From Deltaproteobacteria bacterium (lineage in GTDB: Bacteria > Myxococcota_C > UBA6777): a stretch of 64,000 nt of DNA. The position numbers were made by a program, and so were the translations under genes. Below the pieces are notes generated by a model that was not told the DNA's origin, made no database searches, and saw only the letters and a list, made by a program, of their open reading frames with translations. Location of the stretch: contig PCBK01000011.1 in NCBI GenBank assembly GCA_002731275.1, forward strand, positions 25,464-89,463. The letters are read 5' to 3'. This document shows, one piece after another, positions 9,459-18,447 of this stretch (position 1 is its first letter; every line of letters begins with the position of its first letter).

Positions 9459-9971
9459 TTATCGCCCAGAGATACGGCGATATGCATCGAAAAGGGTGAT
9501 CGCGACGGCATTTGAGAGGTTGATGGAGCGGACAGTGTCAGGCAGAATGGGGATATGAAAGAGGCGATCGCGATAGCGTTCAACAAGCTCGGGACCAAGA
9601 CCTTTGGACTCTTTGCCAAAGATCAGCGCATCACCGGGCTCGACAGGGATATCCCACATCGGCTGGGTTGCGCGTGTCGAGAGAAAAAAGCAACGCTCAA
9701 CTGGGACGACATGATCGATAAATTCGTCGATGTGATCGTAGACCTGTACATCCATGCTCTTCCAGTAGTCGAGTCCGGCACGACGAAGACGTTTGTCGTC
9801 GATCTCGAAGCCAAGGGGTTTGATCAGATGTAGTTTGGTCCCTGTGGCGTAACACATCCGTGAGACATTCCCGGTGTTGGGAGGGATCTCGGGCTCCACA
9901 AGGACGACATGTAGAGGGGGCTCACAATAAAAATCATCTCGCCGGGCCGGGCGAACAACAGAATCACTCAT
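9459..9971 (-). CDS. trmL: tRNA (cytidine(34)/uridine(34)-2'-O)-methyltransferase TrmL
   Basis: TrmL methylates the ribose of the wobble base in certain leucine tRNAs using S-adenosylmethionine. This 170-residue SPOUT protein shows the three family motifs: VLVEPEIPPNTGNVSRMC near the N-terminus, LIFGKESKGLGPELV in the middle, and the knot motif IPILPDTVRSINLSNAV at the end. Two ATGs and a TTG are possible; the ATG at 9971 has GGAG six bases upstream and gives the sequence MSDSVV. It lies 16 bases downstream of the outer-membrane barrel gene stop and could be read through from it. Confidence 0.93.
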   Translation of the reverse strand: MSDSVVRPARRDDFYCEPPLHVVLVEPEIPPNTGNVSRMCYATGTKLHLIKPLGFEIDDKRLRRAGLDYWKSMDVQVYDHIDEFIDHVVPVERCFFLSTRATQPMWDIPVEPGDALIFGKESKGLGPELVERYRDRLFHIPILPDTVRSINLSNAVAITLFDAYRRISGR

Positions 9972-9987
9972 CATTTTCTCCAAAGAA

Positions 9988-11442
9988 TCAAAATTTCATA
10001 CGTGCACGCAGGTACACTTGGGCGAGATCTTGAAACAGCGCCAGCGTCGTTGACGTCGTCCCGCGAGCGTAAATACCACCGAGGATAATCGACGCCGAAT
10101 CGATAGGCTTGATCTGGATCTCAGGGTTGAGGAGCCCTGCAAAACCCATCTCCAGTCCGTCCTTATTCGGTCCGGAGTCCTTTGTCGCGTCGATCTCCCC
10201 CATCGCCGTCAATTGCACCATCAAGCGCCCCCGCAGGAAACTCTTTCGAAAGGTCACAAAAGCGAAGTGATGGAGTTCATCGACGTTTTGTTGATTGAAG
10301 AAACCGTACATGTACTGCACGATAAAGTAATACCCACCAGGGAAGGTATAGTCGAGCCCGACAGTTGCCTTGAGATAGGGTTCATTCTTCATCACAGTGG
10401 TCTTGGGGATCACATCCCCAGTGAGTGGGTTTTTCTCCATCTTTTCGCCGTTTTGATAGAGCACGAGGTTGATCTCTTTGGTGGGGATGGTCAGGGCAAA
10501 CTCTCCCCACACACCGATCCCAACGCCAGGGATCGAGGTCGAAAAGTCCAGCCCCAAGACATGCACACGGGGATAGATCAACGTCACGTTCGCGATGGCT
10601 TTCTTTTCGGACAGACGGATATCCGTGTCGACAGTCTCCTGGACAGGGAACAGCACATATCCATTAAAGTAACTCGCGGAGAGATTGACACCGCTGAATG
10701 TAAAGGCGGCTTTCGCGCCAAATTGCGCGTTCTCGATCCGGGTGTCGATACGTTGAATACGCTCTACACTGGAGATATCCAGATTGAGAAAGTCCGGCAC
10801 TTCGACAGGTGACTCGATCGCGATGGCGTCCTTAAACAGACGAAATGGCACGACAGAGGGGACGTGAAAAGGGACCGCCGCGAGCGTCAGCTTGAAGAAC
10901 TCTTCGGGGGTATAAAAGGACGCAGTGATCGCAGGGACAGGTAAACGCTCCGTAAAGTCGAGGGGGTTCTCAAGGTTGTACGGGTTGAGATTGTCCGTCG
11001 GGTTGAAAGCCGTCGCTGTCCCCCACGCGATCCGTTGCTGGCCAATGCGTAAATCCATGAAGCCAAACAGCTCATTGAAGTTCATCACCATCTCATAGAG
11101 CCTCACACTCACAGGGAATTGCTGTTCGTATAGCTCCAGATCCGTCGCATTGGTAGCCGAAGAGAAGTTGATGTTTCGCAATTGGACACGTGCTTTGGCC
11201 GAGAATTGATGGTTAAACAAAGCACGGACATTCATAAACAGACTGTTGCTGTTACGGAAGTCAAAGAAGCGTCCGAGGTTTGAGGTGTTCGTCGGTGCCC
11301 CCGCAGCAGGTGGAACCATCCCCAAAAACAAGTTGCTCTCCATCTGCCCACCAAAGCGTAGACGTACGGCGTCGGCTTGTACAGGCTGAAGACACAAGAT
11401 CCCCCACAACGACAAACAAAAGATCCTGGTGAACGTTTTCAA
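9988..11442 (-). CDS. Outer-membrane beta-barrel protein (DUF1302-like) of an RND export cluster
   Basis: A 484-residue protein with a signal peptide (TFTRIFCLSLWGILCLQPVQA then DAVR) and long alternating hydrophobic strands ending in aromatic-rich segments (VYLRARMKF at the C-terminus), as in outer-membrane barrels. The stretch LRIGQQRIAWGTATAFNPTD is like that in DUF1302-type barrels, which often sit beside RND exporters and LolA-like proteins. This is the case here: the LolA-like gene is 193 bases upstream and the RND gene precedes that. The start is TTG at 11442 with GGAGG seven bases upstream; the frame is open further but without signal-like sequence. Substrate unknown. Confidence 0.75.
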   Translation of the reverse strand: MKTFTRIFCLSLWGILCLQPVQADAVRLRFGGQMESNLFLGMVPPAAGAPTNTSNLGRFFDFRNSNSLFMNVRALFNHQFSAKARVQLRNINFSSATNATDLELYEQQFPVSVRLYEMVMNFNELFGFMDLRIGQQRIAWGTATAFNPTDNLNPYNLENPLDFTERLPVPAITASFYTPEEFFKLTLAAVPFHVPSVVPFRLFKDAIAIESPVEVPDFLNLDISSVERIQRIDTRIENAQFGAKAAFTFSGVNLSASYFNGYVLFPVQETVDTDIRLSEKKAIANVTLIYPRVHVLGLDFSTSIPGVGIGVWGEFALTIPTKEINLVLYQNGEKMEKNPLTGDVIPKTTVMKNEPYLKATVGLDYTFPGGYYFIVQYMYGFFNQQNVDELHHFAFVTFRKSFLRGRLMVQLTAMGEIDATKDSGPNKDGLEMGFAGLLNPEIQIKPIDSASIILGGIYARGTTSTTLALFQDLAQVYLRARMKF

Positions 11443-11635
11443 GATACATCCTCCGGCCTCGACGAGGCACTTGATACGCCATCGCCCCACGCAGACATCA
11501 CATAACGACAACAGTGAAGGATTGGGGACGGCCCGGTGTGGGTCTATGGCAGGAAAGTCAGAACATACAAAGCACGGCGCCTTCGTACCTTTGTGGTCAT
11601 CAGAAGAGAGTACATGTGCAAACAACCGACAAGCT

Positions 11636-12430
11636 CTACAGCTCAAGCTCACGCTTGAGATAGCGACGTGTAAACATACGCTTTGAGATCCCTGTGTCCA
11701 TCTGGACTTTGCGCAGCAACACGATGGTTTTGTGTTGTGTTTTCATATCCTGGTAGATGGTACGTGCGGGGATCGCGTAACCTTTTGTGCGCTTGAAGAG
11801 CGTGCGCCGCACTCGCTTGTAGCAAGTTCCTTTGCTGTCGAGGTAATCGACACGCTGGAGCAGCTTGTCTTTCTTGTCGATGAACAATTGCAGCTTGTGA
11901 TAGGAGGCTTTCTTTTTGGGCGTGATGGTGAGTCGATAGAGTGTACCGACGACATGTCCGGCCTCAATCGTATGGGAGGCCGAGTAGAGCGTCGACCCCA
12001 TATCGTCAAAAGACAGGTCGCTGCCCATAAAGGGTTGGTTCTTGACGTGTGCAGCGATGCGACGAGTGCGGTGTAAACGAGGGATATAGAGGTGGACATC
12101 GGCGCCTTTGATCAGGACCGTGATCCCGGCTTCACTCGCGGGCTTTTTAAACTGAATTAGACGACGGTCGACAGAGCGCTGAAAGAAGATCGCCTCTCGC
12201 ATACGTTTCTCACCAGCCTTGTTCACGAGGATGATACGCATCTGGGCTTTCATATCCTTCCCTTGTGATTCATTCTTATCGATCTGCTTGAGCAGTGGTG
12301 CCCACTTGGTCTTCTCAAGGGGTTTCACTTCTTTTTTTGCGGCCTTCTTCTCGGCCGAAGCGCTCTGCGCACATGCAAACATCAAAAAGCAACTGGAAAC
12401 AAAGATCTTCACAAAGGACAGGTTTGTCAT
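11636..12430 (-). CDS. Outer membrane lipoprotein-sorting protein (LolA-like)
   Basis: A 264-residue secreted protein with a signal peptide (FVSSCFLMFACAQSASA). The mature part matches the family that accompanies RND exporters: GKDMKAQMRIILVNKAG, FFQRSVDRRLIQFKKPASEA, GADVHLYIPRLHRTRRI, QPFMGSDLSFDDM. LolA-fold proteins carry hydrophobic ligands through the periplasm. The middle position in an RND/LolA-like/barrel set suggests it ferries a lipid-like substrate from the inner-membrane exporter. The ATG has GGAG five bases upstream. A 233-base spacer separates it from the RND stop; no promoter is evident there. Confidence 0.85.
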   Translation of the reverse strand: MTNLSFVKIFVSSCFLMFACAQSASAEKKAAKKEVKPLEKTKWAPLLKQIDKNESQGKDMKAQMRIILVNKAGEKRMREAIFFQRSVDRRLIQFKKPASEAGITVLIKGADVHLYIPRLHRTRRIAAHVKNQPFMGSDLSFDDMGSTLYSASHTIEAGHVVGTLYRLTITPKKKASYHKLQLFIDKKDKLLQRVDYLDSKGTCYKRVRRTLFKRTKGYAIPARTIYQDMKTQHKTIVLLRKVQMDTGISKRMFTRRYLKRELEL

Positions 12431-12663
12431 AATCGCTCCAAATGATAAGTCCGACTTTCCCAGAGGTTGAGAGAGACGGAGCAAGGATTTCGTTCAAAAA
12501 GGCCATGACCAGAGAATAAAGAACCTCCACAAGGCCCACTGTGCATACCACAGTTCAGGACACAAGACCAGAGCACTGAAAGGTCTTCTAAGCTTTTTTG
12601 CCTCCGACAGCCTTAAGTACAACGTCAGCAACGCCTCGCGTCTTTGGGTTGACACCAGTACGT

Positions 12664-15462
12664 TTACGCAGTCTCACGCTTTTCAGCGAAGAAGATGAAC
12701 AACGCGACCCAAAAGAGCACACTCCCCATCCCAAACACAAACCCGATATGACGCAACATTGGGATCGAAGCAAAGAACAGTGGGCACACCAAAAAAATCA
12801 CGGAGAGCACGCGACGAGACAATCCCCACCACATCCCCTCCGAACATGTCTCTTGTGAGAGCAGAAGAAAAAACGGGAAGGCGAAGAACGCAAACATCCA
12901 CAACACCAGCAACGAAAGGGGCCAGTCAAAGGGGATATTCATCCAACTCATCACGCCGAGCAACGACGCCACCGCAAAGAGGCCCATCAGCGTCCCCAAA
13001 AAAGCCACCGACGGCTTCTTGACCAACCACCCACCGACGACAAACAACCCGATCCAGATCAAAAAGCCAATCGACACAAAGTACGGCCATACCCGCCGAT
13101 GCAACGCCTCAAAGAGCGAGTGCAAGCCGACCTGCTCGATCCGCAATTTGTGTGGTCCCTTCCCGACCTCGATCCAATGTGGATTAAACACCTCAGACAG
13201 GTGTCCACCTAATTCTCTCAGATCCAGTGTGTGGGAGGTACCTTTTTGATTGTCTCGCCAGACAAATGTTTTTTGGCGAGAAGACACTATTCGTTTTGAA
13301 GACAACAACACCTGCAAGCATTTCCCCTGCAATCTATCCCTCACCACACCGCGATACAAACGCCTGAACAGCGCATCGAGAGACTTGAGCGCGTACTTCA
13401 TCCCTTCTTTGTCACTCGCGGCCTTGCTCCCCTTGAGCGCCTCCAACAAAGCACGCTGGATCGCCTCTTTGGCGAGCGGCGTACCAGAAGCGTCGAGCGC
13501 GAGCAGCGCCCTCGTCGCCTTTTTCTGTTCGGGTGCTGTCAACTCAAGGTCGAAGTCTTCGGACGCAACAAACGCCTTCAAAGGCTCCACGAGTGTTTTG
13601 CCGATCCGCACAGGAGGGGATTTTTTCAAACGCAAGCGCAAGAGTTGTGTGAGGAGCGTCTGTAGTTTTGCTTCTTGTGCCTTGGAGAGCTGCCTTTTTG
13701 TCGAAAGTCTCCACCAGTCGCGTAAACCGTCGACAATCCAATGGACACGCCACCTGACGAGCGCCTGCCTCTTTGCAGCAGAGAGTTTGCGCATGTCGAC
13801 CTTATGGTAGCGCGTAGGCATCGAGCGAATATACTCGTTCACTCTCTTTGAAAAGGTCTCGTTGTAAGCGGTCGATGAGAGCGAGATACGCGCCTGGATG
13901 ATCCCATCACGAACGTTGTTTCTGATCAGGGACTTCAAGATCGCCTGCCCGTCGACCATCATAAAGAGTGAGACGATCAACTGCCGTTCATCGCCGATAC
14001 GAGGTAAGGAGCCGAACAGGTAGTGAAGTCGCAACATAATGTGTGCGAGGGATTGTGGGTGGGAGATGCGCTTTTCGAGTTTGAGCTTTTGAGTGAGACG
14101 GGCCATGACCTTGAGCCAGACAGGGTCTTTGAGATCACCGCGAAAGCGGATGAAAAAAGGCTGGCTTCCACCGAGGTGGCGGACTTGTAGTTGACCACCG
14201 AGATACAATGGGGTTTGTCTGGGAAAGAAGTCGTGCAGCTCACGTCCAGGTGAGAGTGTAAACAGTCCCGTCAAACAGACCATCATCAAAATAGAGAGGA
14301 TGAGCCGCCCCTTGGTTCCGAGGAGAAAGATGCGCCTCTCTGGCGTGTCTTTCAGTGTTCCGAGAGAAGAGGTGGAGGACATCCCCGGCAACAACAAGAC
14401 CGCACCGAGCAACGCCACGAGCAGCATGGTCAATGCGAGTCCAACGCCAAGACGCTGTAGAACGGGGAAGTCGAGAAACGCCATTCCACCGAGACTGAGA
14501 GAGACGACAAGACAGGCAGCTCCCCACGCACGTAGATAAACACGTCCACTTTCACCGACAAAGGAGACTCTTCCTCTCGTCCCTTTCGCGAGAAAACTCC
14601 CCCACCACGTCGAGGCGCAGAAGGCGAATAGTGGCAAGAACAGGAACTCGTCAGACCACCCTCCAAACAGCCAGATGCAGAGGATCATACCCGAAAGTCC
14701 CCCGACCGCAGCGAGGGCAACACTCCACATAACAGAGTCAAAGGAGCGCCAAAGACCGACCCAGACAAAGAGCAAAAACAAGATCCCCCACCCACCGATA
14801 CGTCCAAGTTCACCGAGCATCTCGAAGGGTAGCATCGTCTGCACAGTGGGCAACCCATCCGCAAAGAAGGTCAGCTTTGTGTACTTCTTTCGAAGCGCAT
14901 CAAAATGCTCCATGATCGCGTTGACCATTTTACCGGGTGTCTTGGAGTCCTTGAGCAGACAGACAAACAACGCGATACGACCATCAGGAGAAAATACGCC
15001 TCCCTTCATCAGCGGATCACGGAGCATTCTCTCACGTAGAGCTTGCTGTGCCTGTTTGGAGAAGTGAACGAGATCATTGGGAATGGACAGACTGACATCG
15101 AGCTTCTTGCCTTTTCGCTGGATCGACGGGACTCCCGCGAGGCTGACGACACCGACGACCCCTTTGGTCTCCAGAAGCCTTTGTGTGAGGCTCTTGTTAG
15201 CCCCTAACCATCGAGGGTAGAAGATGTCTTCTCCTTCAGGGACACGAAATCCCAACACGACGAGCCGCCCCAATCCAAAATCACGACTCAGCGTCGAAAA
15301 TGCGTTGACTTGTTGTGCGAGCTTTTGAGGAAGCCAATGCGTCAACCCACTAGCCTGTCGCTTGGGAGACCATATCCATAACCCCAATCCCATCAAACAC
15401 GCCAGACACATCAACCACACCCACTGCGGAATACGTAGACTCATCTTTCGCTTTTTTTTCAA
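12664..15462 (-). CDS. RND superfamily (MMPL/HpnN-type) exporter
   Basis: The 932-residue protein has two repeats, each with one membrane helix, a large periplasmic domain and a block of about five helices (blocks near residues 220-390 and 770-930). This is the layout of single-gene RND transporters of the MMPL type, which export lipids and hopanoids, rather than the tripartite drug pumps. It heads a minus-strand set with a LolA-like carrier and an outer-membrane barrel. The start is uncertain: TTG at 15462 has GGAG seven bases upstream, giving MKKKRKMSLRIPQW; an in-frame GTG lies eight codons earlier and an ATG five codons later. Confidence 0.85.
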   Translation of the reverse strand: MKKKRKMSLRIPQWVWLMCLACLMGLGLWIWSPKRQASGLTHWLPQKLAQQVNAFSTLSRDFGLGRLVVLGFRVPEGEDIFYPRWLGANKSLTQRLLETKGVVGVVSLAGVPSIQRKGKKLDVSLSIPNDLVHFSKQAQQALRERMLRDPLMKGGVFSPDGRIALFVCLLKDSKTPGKMVNAIMEHFDALRKKYTKLTFFADGLPTVQTMLPFEMLGELGRIGGWGILFLLFVWVGLWRSFDSVMWSVALAAVGGLSGMILCIWLFGGWSDEFLFLPLFAFCASTWWGSFLAKGTRGRVSFVGESGRVYLRAWGAACLVVSLSLGGMAFLDFPVLQRLGVGLALTMLLVALLGAVLLLPGMSSTSSLGTLKDTPERRIFLLGTKGRLILSILMMVCLTGLFTLSPGRELHDFFPRQTPLYLGGQLQVRHLGGSQPFFIRFRGDLKDPVWLKVMARLTQKLKLEKRISHPQSLAHIMLRLHYLFGSLPRIGDERQLIVSLFMMVDGQAILKSLIRNNVRDGIIQARISLSSTAYNETFSKRVNEYIRSMPTRYHKVDMRKLSAAKRQALVRWRVHWIVDGLRDWWRLSTKRQLSKAQEAKLQTLLTQLLRLRLKKSPPVRIGKTLVEPLKAFVASEDFDLELTAPEQKKATRALLALDASGTPLAKEAIQRALLEALKGSKAASDKEGMKYALKSLDALFRRLYRGVVRDRLQGKCLQVLLSSKRIVSSRQKTFVWRDNQKGTSHTLDLRELGGHLSEVFNPHWIEVGKGPHKLRIEQVGLHSLFEALHRRVWPYFVSIGFLIWIGLFVVGGWLVKKPSVAFLGTLMGLFAVASLLGVMSWMNIPFDWPLSLLVLWMFAFFAFPFFLLLSQETCSEGMWWGLSRRVLSVIFLVCPLFFASIPMLRHIGFVFGMGSVLFWVALFIFFAEKRETA

Positions 15463-15571
15463 CGAAGCTCTCCACCTTCTCGACACAAAAAATTAAACGC
15501 GTGATACGTTATGACCAACATCAGATGTACACTTGTACACCTTTGCAACTCAAATACAAAGGAGTTGAGCG

Positions 15572-16159
15572 ATGTTTGAAGGTGCCATTTGCCACTCTCT
15601 CGACGACAATCACGTCTTTTGGCAAGGTCAGATTCCCGACACACTTGATGTCGATGATGCGCAGTTTGAAGCCCTATGGGCGTTGCATCCAGAGACCTTC
15701 CACGAGATCAAAATGCACGGAAAACTCATCAAAACACCTCGATGGCAACAAGCCTACGGGATGGACTACCAATATACAGGGCGTGTTAACAAAGCCCTCA
15801 CCATCCCACCTTTACTCGCGCCCTACCTCACATGGATGCAGGACAATATCCACCCCTCTCTCAACGGCATCCTGCTCAATTGGTACGACGCCAAACAAAA
15901 GCACTACATCGGCAAACACAGAGACAGCACCAAAAACATGGTCCCTGGAACCCCCATCACCACGTTGTCCTTCGGTGAGAGTCGCGTCTTTCGATTACGC
16001 CCCTGGCGACAAAAAGGATTTCAAGACTTTCAAGCAGAGCACGGCACTGTCTTCGTCATGCCCTACGAAACCAATCTCGCCTGGACACATGAAGTCCCCC
16101 ACAACAAACAATGCACTGACAGACGTATCTCGATCACCTTCAGGGCCTTTGAAAAATGA
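15572..16159 (+). CDS. AlkB-like 2-oxoglutarate and Fe(II)-dependent dioxygenase
   Basis: AlkB enzymes remove alkyl groups from DNA or RNA bases by oxidation. The 195-residue protein keeps the iron ligands His116 and Asp118 (GKHRDST) and His173 (WTHEVP), and the 2-oxoglutarate-binding arginines Arg185 and Arg191 (RRISITFR). The nucleotide-flip region LLNWYDAKQKHYIGKH and TLSFGESRVFRLR are typical of the ALKBH2/3-like branch. AGGAG lies seven bases before the ATG. A TGTACActTGTACA motif about 40 bases upstream could be an operator, though no LexA-like consensus is certain. It is monocistronic and followed by a long non-coding gap. Confidence 0.9.
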   Translation: MFEGAICHSLDDNHVFWQGQIPDTLDVDDAQFEALWALHPETFHEIKMHGKLIKTPRWQQAYGMDYQYTGRVNKALTIPPLLAPYLTWMQDNIHPSLNGILLNWYDAKQKHYIGKHRDSTKNMVPGTPITTLSFGESRVFRLRPWRQKGFQDFQAEHGTVFVMPYETNLAWTHEVPHNKQCTDRRISITFRAFEK

Positions 16160-16536
16160 ACGCCCACTCACAGCCTGAAGAAAAAGCTTTTTACGAGTAA
16201 ACCAAAGCACTTACAAAGTAGACAATATCGAACATTTGCCAAACAGCAAAACGCTGCTTAGGTTTCAAACACCTATACGAAGATGTTTGATTGTGTTATG
16301 TTTGTAACAAATGCAATGATGAAAAGTAGAATAGAGACAAAGCTTCCTGTGTTGCAAAACGGACCTACGCCCCAGGCCGAGGGTGAAACAAGCTCCAAAG
16401 CCTGACGTGATGCACCACATCGCTCTATCGCTCGGGTGTCCTCACGTCTCCCCTCATGTGACACAGATAGACTTCGCGCCAAACGCCGAAGGAAGCGAGA
16501 AGAACATATCATAGGCATCGTGAAGAAGCCTAGAAA
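16160..16536. other. Intergenic region before the CheA-like gene
   Basis: This 377-base stretch has a perfect AAAAAGCTTTTT palindrome at about 16183-16194 just after the dioxygenase gene, possibly a weak terminator. An AT-rich segment lies around 16280-16330. I see no coding pattern, tRNA or clear promoter; small open frames here have no Shine-Dalgarno site. Confidence 0.45.
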
Positions 16537-18438
16537 GTGAAGCCGAACATGCTCAATGAAGTAAAATTAACAGCCCCTTGGCTCAGTCGATTAAGCAGCG
16601 ACCCACAGACATTCTCCGAAGAGGAGTGGAACACACTCTACCAAGAAGCCCTCGATACTCTCGACTACATCGAAAAGAAACTCATCCACTGGGAGACCAA
16701 CCCAAAAGAGACCAAGTTTATCAGGCGCATCCACAGCGCGCTCACTCGGATCTACGAAATTGGTTGGTTGCTCAGGTTACGACCGGGCCTCGATCTACTT
16801 CAAAAAATGAGCGCGCTGCTCGAATATTCACGCAAAGACTATCTCGCCCTCACCCCCTCCGACATCTCGCGCTTCTTCTCCTGTGTTGAGCTGCTGGAAA
16901 ACTTGTTCACTTTGCGCAAAGAACAAAAAGAAGCCACAACCCTGCAGCTTCCACAGTGGATCGAACAACACCTGCACAATTACTTGGAGTGGCTTCACAC
17001 ACATCTCAAACACATCGAAGTCAACCAACAAACACCTCTACCAAACAATAACCAACACCTCGGAGAATTGCTGATCGCCAACGGTTCCATCTCTCGCTCT
17101 GAGCTAGAGTTGGCCGTCGCACAACACACACAGTTCGCGACCAACCAGACGACGCTCGATCAATATCTCGTCGAGACAGGTGCTGTCTCTCCCCAAAAGA
17201 TTCAACAAACACTCGATCTTCAAGAGCGCATCAAGCCCAAAGAGGTCGCAGCGGTCTCCATTGATAGCAAAGATTTGATCGAACTCAAAAGCATCAGCGG
17301 TGATCTAAAAGCCACCCTCACGCAGCTACAAAAAGCATATGATCAGCTCGACGCTCACTCCCCCCTCCAGACTCACTTGAAACAACATCTCGACGCCCTC
17401 AGCGAAGCGCTCGACACCAAGATCAACTCCTTCTCAGGGCGGCCGGCGCCCTGGCTATTTGGTCGAATCAACCGCATGACCGAGGAGTTTTCCAGACGCT
17501 TTGACAAACAGGTCGAGTTAAAGCTGGACACAAACATCGAGTATATCGAAAAAAAACACGCAGATGTCCTCAACGACATCGTCGTCCAGTTGTTGAAAAA
17601 TGCCATCGAGCACGGGATCGAATCAGCGCAAGAACGCAATGACTCACAAAAACCAATCCCCTCAACACTTCATGTCCACGTCCACCACGAAGAGTCCAAC
17701 CTCGTCTTTCTTATCGAAGATGACGGACGTGGCTTCGCGAAACAACAACTCCTCCAAGAAGCACAGCGTTGTGGATTGATGCAGTCCGATGAGACCCTTG
17801 ATGACGAACGTATCACTGCATTGCTGTTCGAAGAGGGCTTTGCGATCAAGCGCTCAGAGACGCATCCAGGATACGGTCTCGACAAGATCGGCCGTCGCGT
17901 CCGGGAGCTCAGAGGAGCCATCCAATACCAAACTCCTCATCACGGTGGTGCACGCTTCATTCTGACACTTCCGCTCCCTCCCTCTTATATTCACGGCATG
18001 ATCGTCCAGCGCCAAGAGCAACTCTATCTGCTCCCCACAAGCATCTTGCAGGACATCCTTATCGCCAACGAAGCCGATGTCCACTACCTCCCCAACGGAG
18101 AAAGTCGGCTGCTGTGGAATGGACACCAAAGTATCCCGACCAAAACACTTCGATGCCAAAAAAGCTACTCCAATGACACCTTCCTCTCTCTCACTCACAA
18201 CACCCCGACAGAGACCGAAGGATTCTATATCATCGTCAAAGGAGAAGGCCCCCCCATCGCCCTCTTTGTCGAGCAAATCCACGAAGTCTCGATGCTGGAG
18301 ATTGAGTTCATCGGTTCGAGCTACATGCGCGATCCGTTGATCGCAGGTGGAGGGTTTACCAAAGACAAAGACGGACATGAACAGCCCGTCTGGCTGCTCG
18401 ACACAGCGAGATTACACGCCCCTCACACACAAGCCTGA
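16537..18438 (+). CDS. Orphan CheA-like hybrid histidine kinase with MshEN-like domain
   Basis: The 633-residue protein has the CheA order: an N-terminal phosphotransfer-like helical domain with a candidate His66 (RRIHSALTRIYEIGW), a helical dimerisation region, an ATP-binding domain with N box QLLKNAIEHGIE (about 350), EDDGRGF (about 394) and GYGLDKIGRRVRELRG (about 446), and a CheW-like domain from about 480. Between His domain and kinase core, residues about 175-232 (LGELLIANGSISRSELE...) resemble a GspE/MshE N-terminal domain that can bind cyclic di-GMP. The Lys-Gly usually following the phosphorylated His is missing. No cheY, cheW or receptor gene is adjacent. The GTG start has only a weak Shine-Dalgarno site. 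Confidence 0.82.
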   Translation: MKPNMLNEVKLTAPWLSRLSSDPQTFSEEEWNTLYQEALDTLDYIEKKLIHWETNPKETKFIRRIHSALTRIYEIGWLLRLRPGLDLLQKMSALLEYSRKDYLALTPSDISRFFSCVELLENLFTLRKEQKEATTLQLPQWIEQHLHNYLEWLHTHLKHIEVNQQTPLPNNNQHLGELLIANGSISRSELELAVAQHTQFATNQTTLDQYLVETGAVSPQKIQQTLDLQERIKPKEVAAVSIDSKDLIELKSISGDLKATLTQLQKAYDQLDAHSPLQTHLKQHLDALSEALDTKINSFSGRPAPWLFGRINRMTEEFSRRFDKQVELKLDTNIEYIEKKHADVLNDIVVQLLKNAIEHGIESAQERNDSQKPIPSTLHVHVHHEESNLVFLIEDDGRGFAKQQLLQEAQRCGLMQSDETLDDERITALLFEEGFAIKRSETHPGYGLDKIGRRVRELRGAIQYQTPHHGGARFILTLPLPPSYIHGMIVQRQEQLYLLPTSILQDILIANEADVHYLPNGESRLLWNGHQSIPTKTLRCQKSYSNDTFLSLTHNTPTETEGFYIIVKGEGPPIALFVEQIHEVSMLEIEFIGSSYMRDPLIAGGGFTKDKDGHEQPVWLLDTARLHAPHTQA

Positions 18439-18447
18439 TTCCATCGC

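Noticed and set aside
12588..12690. HU-like DNA-binding protein gene fragment
   Set aside because: Only a short stretch resembles HU, there is no start or ribosome binding site, and it overlaps the RND gene.
15523..15539. TGTACA repeats upstream of the AlkB-like gene read as a LexA or alkylation-response operator
   Set aside because: No match to a known LexA consensus for this group, and short repeats of this sort are common by chance. The shared TGTACACCTTTG at 15530 and 52486 is also expected by chance in 64 kb.
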